A DNA stretch of 7,205 nucleotides from CAZCGA01 sp964498075 (GCA_964498075.1 CAZCGA010000233.1:1-7205), one strand, 5' to 3'. Shown: positions 1 through 7,205, numbered from the stretch's first letter. The notes: generated by a model not told the origin, from the letters alone. Made by a program: numbers and translations.

Positions 1-753
1 ACGTGCTGGCCACCGGCGCCGCTGGAGCGATAGGTATCGACGCGCAGGTCGGCGTCGTTGATCTCCACCTCCACTTCCTCATCGAGCTCCGGATAGACGA
101 ACAGGGAGGCGAACGAGGTGTGTCGGCGCGCGTTGGCATCGAACGGCGAGATGCGCACCAGCCGGTGCACGCCGGCTTCGGCCTTCAGGTAGCCATAGGC
201 ATACGGGCCTTCGACGGTGATCGTGGCGCTCTTGATGCCGGCGCCCTCCCCCGGTTGCAGGTCGACGACCTCGGTCTTGAACCCGTGGCGCTCGGACCAG
301 CGCAGGTACATGCGCAGGAGCATCTCGGCCCAATCCTGCGCCTCGGTGCCGCCGGCGCCGGGATGCAAGGTGATAATGGCATTGCCGGCGTCATGCTCCC
401 CACCGAGCTTGCGTTGCAGCTCCATGCGGTCGAGCGCGCCCTCCACCTCGGCAAGCTTGGCCATGGCCTCGGCGTCGGCGTCGGCGGCGCCCTCGGCGGC
501 CAGCTCGACGAACACCTTGGCGTCCTCGAGCCCCTGCAGCTGCCGGCGCCAAGCGGCAATGGGCTCGAACAGCTCGGCGCGTTCCTTCAGAACCTTCTGG
601 GCTTGTTCGCTATCGTTCCAGAAATCGGGGGCGGCGGCGCGGGCATCGAGCTCCGCGAGGCGTTGCTCACGGCCGGTAACGTCAAAGATGCCTCCCGAAC
701 GTGTTGAGCCGTTCTTCCACCAACGCGATGCGGTCTTTCAGCGATGCGTCCAT
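1..753 (-). CDS. prfB: Peptide chain release factor 2, expressed by +1 frameshift (3' end outside window)
   Basis: RF2 recognises UAA and UGA stop codons in the ribosomal A site and triggers peptide release. Translation starts at ATG 753 and reads 23 codons (MDASLKDRIALVEERLNTF, then GRHL) to an in-frame TGA at 684-682. A +1 shift on CTT continues as DVTGREQRLAELDARAAAPDFW and stays open to the window edge, giving about 250 of roughly 365 residues. Visible features in the joined protein are the helical domain 1; the codon-reading domain with the stop-codon-recognition tripeptide SPF at 202-204 inside RISPFDANARRHTSFA; and the peptidyl-transferase motif GGQ at 247-249 (SGAGGQHV), three positions off the E. 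coli numbering. Ser243 occupies the place of E. coli residue 246. SPF, rather than the PxT tripeptide of RF1, settles RF2 over RF1. The coordinates span both frames; domain 4 lies outside the window. Expression should be self-limiting, because high RF2 favours termination at the internal UGA. Confidence 0.97.
681..696 (-). promoter_or_regulatory. Programmed +1 ribosomal frameshift site of prfB
   Basis: The coding strand reads GGG AGG CAT CTT TGA C. This has all three elements of the RF2 recoding signal: a Shine-Dalgarno-like GGGAGG, a 3-nt spacer (CAT) and the slippery CTT-TGA-C. The P-site tRNA-Leu slips from CUU to UUU and the next codon is GAC (683-681). The E. coli site has the same layout with AGGGGG and TAT. 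When RF2 is scarce the UGA is read slowly and shifting is favoured, which produces more RF2. Confidence 0.95.
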
Positions 754-757
754 CGAG

Positions 758-762
758 CCTCC
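758..762 (-). promoter_or_regulatory. prfB ribosome-binding site (GGAGG)
   Basis: A perfect GGAGG on the coding strand in the 19-nt ybeY-prfB gap, four bases before the ATG at 753. It supports that ATG as the true prfB start even though the zero frame stops after 23 codons. Confidence 0.75.
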
Positions 763-772
763 GGACCCATAC

Positions 773-1243
773 TTAGCGACGCCGCCGCGGAAGGCAAGCT
801 CGCTCGGTCACCAGCGCGCGCAGCCGCCGCTCCATGGCCTTCATGCGCCGCGCATCGGCCAGCGACCGTTCGTGGTCGTAGCCGAGCAAGTGCAGGACTC
901 CGTGGATCAGCAGCATGCGCACCTCGTCGGACACCGGCACGCCGCGCCGGCGCGCCTGGCGCGCCGCGGTGTCGAGCGAGATGACCACGTCGCCGAGCAC
1001 GGCGGCGTCGCCGGGCGTCCGACGCCCCTCGCGCATCGCAAACGCCAGCACGTCGGTCGGCCGATCCTTGCCGCGGTACACGCGGTTGAGGCGGTGCATC
1101 TCGGCGTCGCCGACCAAGCTGACGGCCAGCTCGGCGCCGGATTCGTCCAACACCGCCAGCAGCCGCCGCGCGTCGGTGCGCACCGCGGCCGCGCGCACTC
1201 CCGGCGCACGACTGCGCGCCACGACGCTCACGGCCACGCGCAC
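773..1243 (-). CDS. ybeY: YbeY, single-strand-specific rRNA-maturation endoribonuclease
   Basis: A small zinc-dependent endoribonuclease involved in 16S rRNA 3'-end maturation and 70S ribosome quality control. The 156 residues contain the family's central YRGKDRPTDVLAFAM and LGDVVISLD segments and the metal site HGVLHLLGYDH, with H114, H118 and H124 as ligands, the same numbering as the E. coli enzyme. R57 of the YRG segment is probably the conserved active-site arginine. The tail is Arg-rich (PRRRR). The first in-frame start after phoH is GTG 1243, three bases past the phoH TGA. However, the only Shine-Dalgarno-like sequence (GAGG, 1248-1245) is one base from it and seven bases from the next GTG at 1237, which would give a 154-residue protein. 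Either way initiation is at a GTG and coupled to phoH. The stop is TAA at 775-773, followed 19 nt later by prfB. The reading is secure except for the exact start. Confidence 0.96.
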   Translation of the reverse strand: MRVAVSVVARSRAPGVRAAAVRTDARRLLAVLDESGAELAVSLVGDAEMHRLNRVYRGKDRPTDVLAFAMREGRRTPGDAAVLGDVVISLDTAARQARRRGVPVSDEVRMLLIHGVLHLLGYDHERSLADARRMKAMERRLRALVTERACLPRRRR

Positions 1244-1246
1244 GCC

Positions 1247-2254
1247 TCACGACGGCTTGTCGCGACGCGTCTCGAAGCGGTCGTAGGCCGTGATGATGTC
1301 CTGGACGAGGCGATGGCGCACGACGTCGCGCTCGGTGAAGCTGCAGAAGCGAATGCCGTCGATGCCCGCGAGAATAATCTGCGCCTCCTTCAATCCCGAA
1401 GCGCGGCCGGCGGGGAGGTCGATCTGAGTGACGTCGCCGGTAATGACCGCCTTCGATCCGTAGCCCAGTCGGGTCAGGAACATCTGCATCTGCTCCGGGC
1501 TCGTGTTCTGCGCCTCGTCGAGGATGACGAACGAATCGTTCAGCGTCCGGCCGCGCATGAAGCCCAGCGGGGCGACCTCGATGACGCCGCGCTCCAACAT
1601 CTTCTGCGCCCGCTCGTAGTCCACCATGTCGTGCAGCGCATCGTACAGCGGCCGCAGATACGGGTTGACTTTCTCGGCCAGGTCGCCGGGGAGGAAGCCG
1701 AGCTTCTCGCCCGCCTCCACCGCCGGGCGCGTCAGGATCATGCGCGCGAAGTTGTTCTTCATCAGCTCGGCCACCGCCATCGCCATGGCCAGATAGGTCT
1801 TCCCCGTACCCGCCGGGCCGATGCCGAAGACGATGTCGTAGTTGCGGATGGTTTCGATGTACTGCTTCTGCGCGAGGCTCTTCGGCGTGATGATGCGCTT
1901 GTGCGACGAGATGTAGATGGTGTCGAGGAAGATCTCCCGCAGGTTGGCGGTGCGGTCGCGGCTGAGGATGCGGACCGCGTAGTCGACGTCGCTGGTGTAG
2001 ACCGGATAGCCCTTCTCGACGACGCCGTAGAGCTGGCTCAGCACGCGGCCGGCAAGCTCGCGCTGCACGGCGTCGCCACGGATCAGCAGCGTCGCGCCGT
2101 GTGCCACGACCTGCACGTCCAGCGCGCCTTCGATCGCCTTGAGGTGTTCGTCGTGGTGGCCGAGCAGATCCTGGAAGAAGCGGTGATTCTCGAAGGTGAT
2201 CTCGAGAACCTCGTCCTCGGCGAGCGCGACGGTGGGCTGTGGCTCAGGACACAA
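1247..2254 (-). CDS. phoH: PhoH-like (PhoL/YbeZ-type) ATPase
   Basis: A cytoplasmic P-loop ATPase of the PhoH family, related to the N-terminal domain of superfamily 1 helicases. In many bacteria it is encoded beside ybeY and linked to RNA metabolism; its exact reaction is not settled. The 335 residues start with the family N-domain (ITFENHRFFQDLLGHHDEHL). Then come RIITPKSLAQKQYIETI, Walker A GPAGTGKT (146-153), the TRPAVEAGEKLGFLPGDL block, Walker B VILDEAQN (D246, E247) and a TGDVTQIDLP motif. No C-terminal extension or N-terminal PIN domain is present, so this is the short form. The start is TTG at 2254, inside the last codons of alaS; it is the only plausible start codon before the conserved domain. 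GGAGG at 2271-2267 lies 12 nt upstream, a long spacing, so coupling to alaS termination is likely. The gene ends three bases before ybeY. No phosphate-regulation signal is visible, so the historic name should not be read as function. Confidence 0.96.
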   Translation of the reverse strand: MCPEPQPTVALAEDEVLEITFENHRFFQDLLGHHDEHLKAIEGALDVQVVAHGATLLIRGDAVQRELAGRVLSQLYGVVEKGYPVYTSDVDYAVRILSRDRTANLREIFLDTIYISSHKRIITPKSLAQKQYIETIRNYDIVFGIGPAGTGKTYLAMAMAVAELMKNNFARMILTRPAVEAGEKLGFLPGDLAEKVNPYLRPLYDALHDMVDYERAQKMLERGVIEVAPLGFMRGRTLNDSFVILDEAQNTSPEQMQMFLTRLGYGSKAVITGDVTQIDLPAGRASGLKEAQIILAGIDGIRFCSFTERDVVRHRLVQDIITAYDRFETRRDKPS

Positions 2255-4865
2255 GTTGGTAGACGGCCTCCAGGGCTTCGCGCAGGCGCGTCGGGTCTTT
2301 CCCGCCGGCTTGTGCCAGATCGGGTTTGCCGCCGCCGCCGCCGCCGATCAGTGGCGCGATGCGCTTGATGATCTCTCCGGCGTGATAGCGCGGCGTCAGG
2401 TCGCTGGTGACCGCAGCCAGCAGCAGCGCCCGCTCGCCGCGGGTGGTGCCGAGGACGACGACGCCGGAGCGGATTTGTTCGCGCAGGCGATCCGCCAAGT
2501 CGCGCAGGCCGCGGTCGTCAACGCCCTCGACTTCTGCCGCCAGCACCGTGATGCCGTCGACGCGCCGGGCCTGGCTCAGCAGGTCGTCGCTGCGCGAGCC
2601 GGCGAGCTTCGCCTGCAGTTGCTTGAGCTGCTTTTCCAGCTCGCGCTGTTGGGCGACCAGGCGCGCCACGCGTGCCGCCACTTCTTCGTCGGAGCCGCGC
2701 ACCAGCTCGCCGATCTCGCGCAACGTCAGCTCATGCCCGCGCACCCATGCGAGCGCGCCCGCGCCGGTGAGCGCTTCGATGCGGCGGACACCGGCAGCGA
2801 CGCCGCTCTCGCTGCGCAGCTTCAACACGCCGATGTCGCCGGCGCGCGCCACGTGCGTGCCGCCGCACAGCTCGGTCGAGTAGTCGCCGATGCGCACGAC
2901 GCGCACACGGTCGCCGTACTTGTCGCCGAAGAAGGCCAGCGCGCCGGCTCGGATCGCCGCGTCGTACGCCATCTCCTCGGTGCGCACCGCGTCGTTGTCG
3001 CGGATGTGTGCGTTGGCGTCGTCCTCGATGCGTCGCAACACGTCCTCGGCCACCGGTCCGGAGTAGTTGAAGTCGAAGCGCAAACGATCGGGCGCCACCA
3101 GCGATCCCGCCTGGCGCACCTCCTTGCCCAAGTGCTCGCGCAACACCGCATGCAGGATGTGTGTGGCCGAGTGATTCAGGCGCGCCGCCGCGCGCCGCTG
3201 GCGATCGATGCGCAGGCGCACGGCATCGCCGCTGCGCAGCGCGCCGCGGACCACGGTGCCGACATGCACCGTCAGGTCGCTGCGTGGCTTCTGCGCATCG
3301 ATGATCTCGACGAGATCACCGGCCGCGGTCTCGATGACGCCGCGATCACCGACCTGGCCGCCCGACTCACCATAGAAGGGAGTTTCCGGCACGATCACCT
3401 GCACGTGGTCGCCGGCGCGTGCTTCGGGGCGCTCGGCGCCGTCGACCAGAACGGCATCGACGCGGCTTTCCCATTCGTAGATGCGATCGCCCACGAAGCG
3501 CGACGTGCCGTGCGCCGTCATGATCTCAGGGCCGCCCACGCGCCGGGCGTCACGCCCCCGTTGCCGCTGCTCGTCCATGCACGCGTCGAAGCCGGCCACG
3601 TCGACGCTCAAGCCATCGAAGCGCAGGATGTCCTGCGTCATGTCGAGCGGGAAGCCGTAGGTATCGTACAGGCGGAAAGCGACTGCACCCGGCAGGACGG
3701 AGCTACCGGTGGTGCGCAGCGCCGTCTGCTCTTGCTCCAGCAGGGTCAGGCCCTTGTCCAACGTCTCGCCGAAGCGTTCCTCCTCGGCGCGGATGACCTG
3801 CTCGATGTGCCCCTGCTGCTCGACGATCTCGGGATAAGCGGCGCCCATCGTGTCAACGACCGCCTGGCTCACGCGACACAGAATCGGTTCGTCGAATCCC
3901 AGCTGCTTGGCGTGGCGCGCGGCGCGCCGCAGCACACGCCGCAGGACGTAGCCGCGGCCGTCGTTGCTCGGGGAGACGCCGTCGGCAACCAGAAAGGTGA
4001 GGGCACGGACGTGGTCGGCGATGACCCGAAACGCCAGGTCGTCCCGCTCATTCACGCCGTAGCGCTTGCGCCCTTGCTGCTCGGTGAAGCGGATCAAGTT
4101 GCGAAAGAGATCGGTATCGTAGTTCGAGCGGACGCCTTGCAGCACCGCGGCAAGCCGCTCCAGCCCGGCGCCGGTGTCGACGTGCTTGGCTGCCAGCTCC
4201 TCCAGTTCGCCCCCCGCGGTGCGGTTGTACTGGATGAAGACCAGGTTCCACAGCTCGATGAACCGCGCGCAGCCGCTATTGACGGCGCACACGTGACCGG
4301 GCGCGTGTCGCTGATCGCACGCTTCGGGCCCACGATCGATGTGAATCTCGGAGCAGGGTCCACACGGCCCGACGTCGCCCATCTCCCAGAAGTTGTCCGC
4401 CTCGTCGAAGCGCAGGATGTGGTCGTGCGCCATGTCGGTCTCGGTGCGCCAGTAGCCGGCGGCTTCGTCGTCGGTCCGGAAGACGGTGGCGTACAGCTTG
4501 TCCTTCTGCAGCTTCCACTCCTTGGTGGTCAGCTCCCATGCCCAGGCGATGGCTTCGCGCTTGTAGTAGTCGCCGAACGACCAGTTGCCGAGCATCTCGA
4601 AGAAGGTGTGATGGTAGGTGTCGCGGCCGACCTCTTCGAGGTCGTTGTGCTTGCCGCTCAGCCGCAGGCACTTCTGCGAGTTCACGGCGCGTGGGGTGGC
4701 GCGTCTCTCGGTGCCGAGAAACACGTTCTTGAACTGCACCATGCCGGCGTTGGTGAACAGCAGGGTGGGGTCCTTGTCGGGCACCAGCGAGGCGCTGCGC
4801 ACCACTTCATGGCCGCGTTGGCGGAAGAATTCGATGAACGCTGAGCGGATTTCGGCGCCGGTCAT
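2244..4865 (-). CDS. alaS: Alanine--tRNA ligase (AlaRS), full length
   Basis: A cytoplasmic class II synthetase that joins alanine to tRNA-Ala and hydrolyses mischarged Ser- and Gly-tRNA-Ala. The 873 residues match the usual bacterial length (E. coli 876). In order: the aminoacylation core with the TNAGMVQFKNVFLG segment, FFEMLGNWSFGDY, GDVGPCGPCSEIH and ELWNLVFIQYNR; the tRNA-recognition helical region with GRGYVLRRVLRRAARH and RLYDTYGFPLD; the editing domain with HSATH (H565, H569) and CGGTH (C667, H671), which gives the four metal ligands at almost the same numbering as E. coli; a charged coiled-coil stretch around VARLVAQQRELEKQLKQLQ; and the C-Ala domain with a six-glycine run followed by KPDLAQAGG. 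That run is encoded by six consecutive GGC codons (2328-2345). The ATG at 4865 fits the family N-terminus. The gene lies 34 nt after recX, and its TGA overlaps the phoH start by 11 nt. All key residues are present, so the enzyme should be active. Confidence 0.99.
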   Translation of the reverse strand: MTGAEIRSAFIEFFRQRGHEVVRSASLVPDKDPTLLFTNAGMVQFKNVFLGTERRATPRAVNSQKCLRLSGKHNDLEEVGRDTYHHTFFEMLGNWSFGDYYKREAIAWAWELTTKEWKLQKDKLYATVFRTDDEAAGYWRTETDMAHDHILRFDEADNFWEMGDVGPCGPCSEIHIDRGPEACDQRHAPGHVCAVNSGCARFIELWNLVFIQYNRTAGGELEELAAKHVDTGAGLERLAAVLQGVRSNYDTDLFRNLIRFTEQQGRKRYGVNERDDLAFRVIADHVRALTFLVADGVSPSNDGRGYVLRRVLRRAARHAKQLGFDEPILCRVSQAVVDTMGAAYPEIVEQQGHIEQVIRAEEERFGETLDKGLTLLEQEQTALRTTGSSVLPGAVAFRLYDTYGFPLDMTQDILRFDGLSVDVAGFDACMDEQRQRGRDARRVGGPEIMTAHGTSRFVGDRIYEWESRVDAVLVDGAERPEARAGDHVQVIVPETPFYGESGGQVGDRGVIETAAGDLVEIIDAQKPRSDLTVHVGTVVRGALRSGDAVRLRIDRQRRAAARLNHSATHILHAVLREHLGKEVRQAGSLVAPDRLRFDFNYSGPVAEDVLRRIEDDANAHIRDNDAVRTEEMAYDAAIRAGALAFFGDKYGDRVRVVRIGDYSTELCGGTHVARAGDIGVLKLRSESGVAAGVRRIEALTGAGALAWVRGHELTLREIGELVRGSDEEVAARVARLVAQQRELEKQLKQLQAKLAGSRSDDLLSQARRVDGITVLAAEVEGVDDRGLRDLADRLREQIRSGVVVLGTTRGERALLLAAVTSDLTPRYHAGEIIKRIAPLIGGGGGGKPDLAQAGGKDPTRLREALEAVYQLVS

Positions 4866-4872
4866 GCTTCGG

Positions 4873-4912
4873 GATTCCTAGCAGCTTTCCCAACGATTCC
4901 TAGCAGGCTTCC
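4873..4912 (-). repeat. 18-nt imperfect direct duplication at the recX-alaS junction
   Basis: On the plus strand GATTCCTAGCAGCTTTCC (4873-4890) and GATTCCTAGCAGGCTTCC (4895-4912) match at 16 of 18 positions, with a period of 22 nt. On the coding strand the upstream copy contains the last recX codons and its TAG stop. The downstream copy is intergenic and provides the TAGGA that serves as the alaS ribosome-binding site. The copies are direct, so they do not form a hairpin with each other. A local slippage duplication is the simplest origin. Confidence 0.85.
4876..4879 (-). promoter_or_regulatory. alaS ribosome-binding site (AGGA)
   Basis: AGGA on the coding strand lies 10 nt before the alaS ATG at 4865. 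It sits in the second copy of the 18-nt duplication; the same AGGA in the first copy overlaps the recX stop and lies 32 nt from the start, too far to be used directly. The spacing is at the long end of the normal range, so this is a modest match. Confidence 0.55.
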
Positions 4913-5325
4913 TCCAGAATGGCGAACACCACGGCTTCGGGAAACCCACGGCGGAGCAGGAAGCGCGCGGCCCTGGCGCGCTCCGCCGGACGCTGCGGTT
5001 CCGTCGGATAGCGGTGGGCCAAGGCGCGCCGGGCCAGCGCCGTCTCGTCACCGAAGCTCGCCGCCACCGCCGCCTCGATCAGGGTGTCGGCGACGCCCTT
5101 GACGGCGAGCTGGGCGCGCACGTAGTCGCTGCCGTAGCCGCGCCGCAGCGCCTGCTCGGTCACGCTCTGCGCGAAGCGACGATCATCGAGATAGTGCAGC
5201 TGCTTGAGCCGCCGCACGGTGGCGTTGATGGTCGCGGCGCCCGCCCCGGCGGCTGCCAGGCGGGCACGGATCTCGTGCTCACTGCGATCGTGCAGCGCCA
5301 GGAGCCGGACGGCGCGGTCCCACAC
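4900..5325 (-). CDS. recX: RecX, regulator of RecA
   Basis: RecX binds RecA filaments and modulates their extension and ATPase activity. From GTG 5325 the product has 141 residues, slightly short for the family (about 150-165). It shows the all-helical RecX repeat pattern: WDRAVRLLALHDRSEHEIRARL at the N-terminus, then LKQLHYLDDRRFAQS, then a third repeat ending in RFLLRRGFPEAVVFAIL. The start is uncertain. GTG 5325 is the first in-frame start after the pilT stop (13 nt gap) but has no clear ribosome-binding site. The frame stays open into pilT, offering TTG 5358 (152 residues), ATG 5403 (167 residues, 65 nt overlap) and GTG 5418 (172 residues). The GTG 5325 protein already covers the conserved region, so I prefer it and assume coupling to pilT translation. 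The stop is TAG at 4902-4900, inside a short duplicated sequence leading to alaS. The family is weakly conserved in sequence, but the position between recA and alaS strongly supports the call. Confidence 0.9.
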   Translation of the reverse strand: MWDRAVRLLALHDRSEHEIRARLAAAGAGAATINATVRRLKQLHYLDDRRFAQSVTEQALRRGYGSDYVRAQLAVKGVADTLIEAAVAASFGDETALARRALAHRYPTEPQRPAERARAARFLLRRGFPEAVVFAILEEAC

Positions 5326-5338
5326 GTGGGCGTTTGAA

Positions 5339-6493
5339 TCAGAAGCGTTCGATCTCAACTTTGGACTTCGCGCCACCAACGGCGCCGCGCGACTCGAAGT
5401 CATCCCAGTGCGAGTCACTGGTGGAGGCGATGCCGCGCAGCTTCAGCTCGAAGTCGGCCGGGTTGCTGGCGTTGGCCAGCGCTTCCTCGCGGCTGATCAA
5501 GCTGCCCTTGAGCAGCGCCATGAGCGACTGATCGAAGGTCTGCATCCCGTAAGTCGTGTGGCCCTGGGCGATGACCTCGCGCAGGTCGCGCAGCTTCTCC
5601 TTGTCGCCGACGTACTCGCGCACGCGCGCCGAGGACACCAGCACCTCGACGGCGGGCACCATGCCGCCGCCCTCCGCCCGTGGAATCAGGCGCTGGCTGA
5701 TGATGCCGCGCAGAACGCTGGCCAGTATGAGCCGCACTTGATCGCGCTGGTGCTCGGGAAACGTGCTGATGGCGCGGGTGATGGTCTCGGGGGCGTCGAG
5801 CGTGTGCAGCGTGCTCATCACCAGGTGGCCCGTCTCCGCCGCCAAGATCGCGGTCTCGATGGTTTCCAGATCGCGCATCTCACCGACGAGGATCACGTCG
5901 GGGTTTTGGCGCAAGGCCGCCTTGAGCGCGCTCGGGAAGCTCACAGCGTCATAGCCGACCTCGCGCTGATTCACATAGCTCAGCCGATCGGTGTGCACGT
6001 ACTCGATGGGGTCCTCAATGGTGATGATGTGGCACCGCCGGCTCTGATTGATGTAGTCGATCATCGCCGCGAGCGTCGTGCTCTTCCCGCTGCCGGTGGT
6101 GCCGGTGACCAGGATGAGACCGCGGCGGTCGTTGGCGATGCGTTCGACGACGGGAGGCAGGTTCAGCTCGGCCACCGAGCGGATGCGCGCCGGAATGACG
6201 CGGATGACCACGCTCAGGTCGCCGCGCTGGCGAAACACGTTGACGCGGAACCGGCCCAGCTCGGCGGTCTCGTAAGCCAAGTCGGCCTGCAGATCGACGG
6301 TGAAGCGCTTGCGGTGGTAGTCATCCAGGAGGACATCGACAGCGCGCTGCACGTCATCGTGCATCATCGGCTCGGCATTCGGCAACGGCACCAGGTCACC
6401 GTGCAAGCGGACACCGGGCGGCCCGCCGGTCTTCAGCAAGACGTCTGACGCGTTCAGCTCAACGGCGGCGCGGAGAATGTCTTCGAGTTCCAT
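5339..6493 (-). CDS. pilT: PilT-family type IV pilus retraction ATPase
   Basis: A hexameric secretion-type ATPase of the PilT/PilU group, which sits at the cytoplasmic base of type IV pili and powers pilus retraction and twitching motility. The 384-residue product begins with the usual PilT N-domain (MELEDILRAAVELNASDVLLKTGGPP). It carries Walker A GTTGSGKST (residues 131-139, K137), an Asp box IEDPIEY (about 165-171), Walker B GEMRD with E205, and a His box STLHT with H230. The C-terminal part has KEKLRDLREVIAQGHTTYG and a QTFDQSLMALL segment instead of the AIRNLIRE motif of classical Pseudomonas PilT. It therefore belongs to a second PilT-like branch, and retraction activity is inferred rather than shown. 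The ATG at 6493 fits the conserved N-terminus, although no good Shine-Dalgarno precedes it. The gene lies 37 nt after recA and directly before recX, while no other pilus gene is present in the window. Confidence 0.95.
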   Translation of the reverse strand: MELEDILRAAVELNASDVLLKTGGPPGVRLHGDLVPLPNAEPMMHDDVQRAVDVLLDDYHRKRFTVDLQADLAYETAELGRFRVNVFRQRGDLSVVIRVIPARIRSVAELNLPPVVERIANDRRGLILVTGTTGSGKSTTLAAMIDYINQSRRCHIITIEDPIEYVHTDRLSYVNQREVGYDAVSFPSALKAALRQNPDVILVGEMRDLETIETAILAAETGHLVMSTLHTLDAPETITRAISTFPEHQRDQVRLILASVLRGIISQRLIPRAEGGGMVPAVEVLVSSARVREYVGDKEKLRDLREVIAQGHTTYGMQTFDQSLMALLKGSLISREEALANASNPADFELKLRGIASTSDSHWDDFESRGAVGGAKSKVEIERF

Positions 6494-6530
6494 GGGCTGA
6501 GAGCTGCGGGGGGGTCGCCGAGTCCACCAC

Positions 6531-7205
<675 letters not shown>

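Noticed and set aside
682..684. In-frame TGA near the start of prfB as evidence of a pseudogene or sequencing error
   Set aside because: The surrounding GGGAGG-CAT-CTT-TGA-C is the known RF2 recoding signal with correct spacing, so the break is programmed.
3..707. A 234-codon plus-strand frame at the left edge
   Set aside because: It is antisense to prfB, whose SPF and GGQ motifs and frameshift site fix the coding strand.
2328..2345. Six tandem GCC triplets as a possible phase-variable microsatellite
   Set aside because: They encode the conserved glycine run of the AlaRS C-Ala domain. Triplet changes would stay in frame, so no on/off switching is expected.
701..2368. A 555-codon plus-strand open frame antisense to prfB, ybeY and phoH
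   Set aside because: It crosses three well-supported minus-strand genes, has no recognisable family features, and shows the composition bias of a GC-rich shadow frame.
2196..4844. A very long open frame on the plus strand (882 codons) antisense to alaS
   Set aside because: It mirrors alaS, whose protein matches its family end to end with all catalytic residues. Long antisense frames are expected in GC-rich genes because G/C-ending codons rarely give stops on the other strand. The translation is Ala/Val/His/Gln/Arg-rich with no recognisable domain.
5204..6448. A 414-codon plus-strand open frame antisense to pilT and recX
   Set aside because: It is the mirror of an intact PilT ATPase with all motifs; no domain or ribosome-binding site supports it.
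6494..6530. The recA-pilT gap with a 7-C run as a terminator or promoter
   Set aside because: No stem with a following T-run, and no -35/-10 pair; 37 nt is too short for a confident promoter call.

Overview
This is a GC-rich (roughly two-thirds G+C by eye) bacterial chromosomal segment in which every supported gene lies on the minus strand. Read in the direction of transcription, from the right edge to the left, the order is recA (5' end cut off by the window), a PilT-family retraction ATPase gene, recX, alaS, phoH, ybeY and prfB (3' end cut off). The recA-recX-alaS core is common in bacteria. The pilT-like gene next to recA, the sequence style and the phoH-ybeY-prfB tail suggest a deltaproteobacterial-type lineage (Desulfobacterota, Myxococcota, Binatota or similar), most likely an uncultured soil or sediment organism. 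That placement is an inference from gene order and protein style, not a computed phylogeny.

Layout: recA 7205-6531, 37 nt gap, pilT 6493-5339, 13 nt gap (or an overlap, depending on the recX start), recX 5325-4900, 34 nt gap, alaS 4865-2244, 11 nt overlap, phoH 2254-1247, 3 nt gap, ybeY 1243-773, 19 nt gap, prfB 753 to beyond position 1. No gene-free stretch exceeds about 40 nt. I see no convincing promoter, terminator, tRNA, mobile element or CRISPR array, so the set looks like one compact, translationally coupled operon.

Functions: RecA and RecX form a recombinase/regulator pair with a pilus-type ATPase gene between them. AlaRS charges tRNA-Ala. PhoH and YbeY are the RNA-linked ATPase and the rRNA-maturation/ribosome quality-control endoribonuclease that commonly sit together. 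RF2 terminates translation at UGA and UAA. The DNA-repair end is therefore followed by a run of translation genes.

Main points of interest: (1) prfB carries an intact programmed +1 frameshift site at 681-696, so it must be read as two joined frames. (2) pilT separates recA from recX. (3) The recX-alaS junction holds an 18-nt imperfect direct duplication that carries both the recX stop codon and the alaS ribosome-binding site. (4) Starts are compact and non-ATG: TTG for phoH, GTG for ybeY, probably GTG for recX. (5) RecA ends in an Ala/Thr/Pro/Lys-rich tail with no acidic cluster. I found no evidence of a new defence system, mobile element or otherwise undescribed system; this is mostly a conserved housekeeping region.
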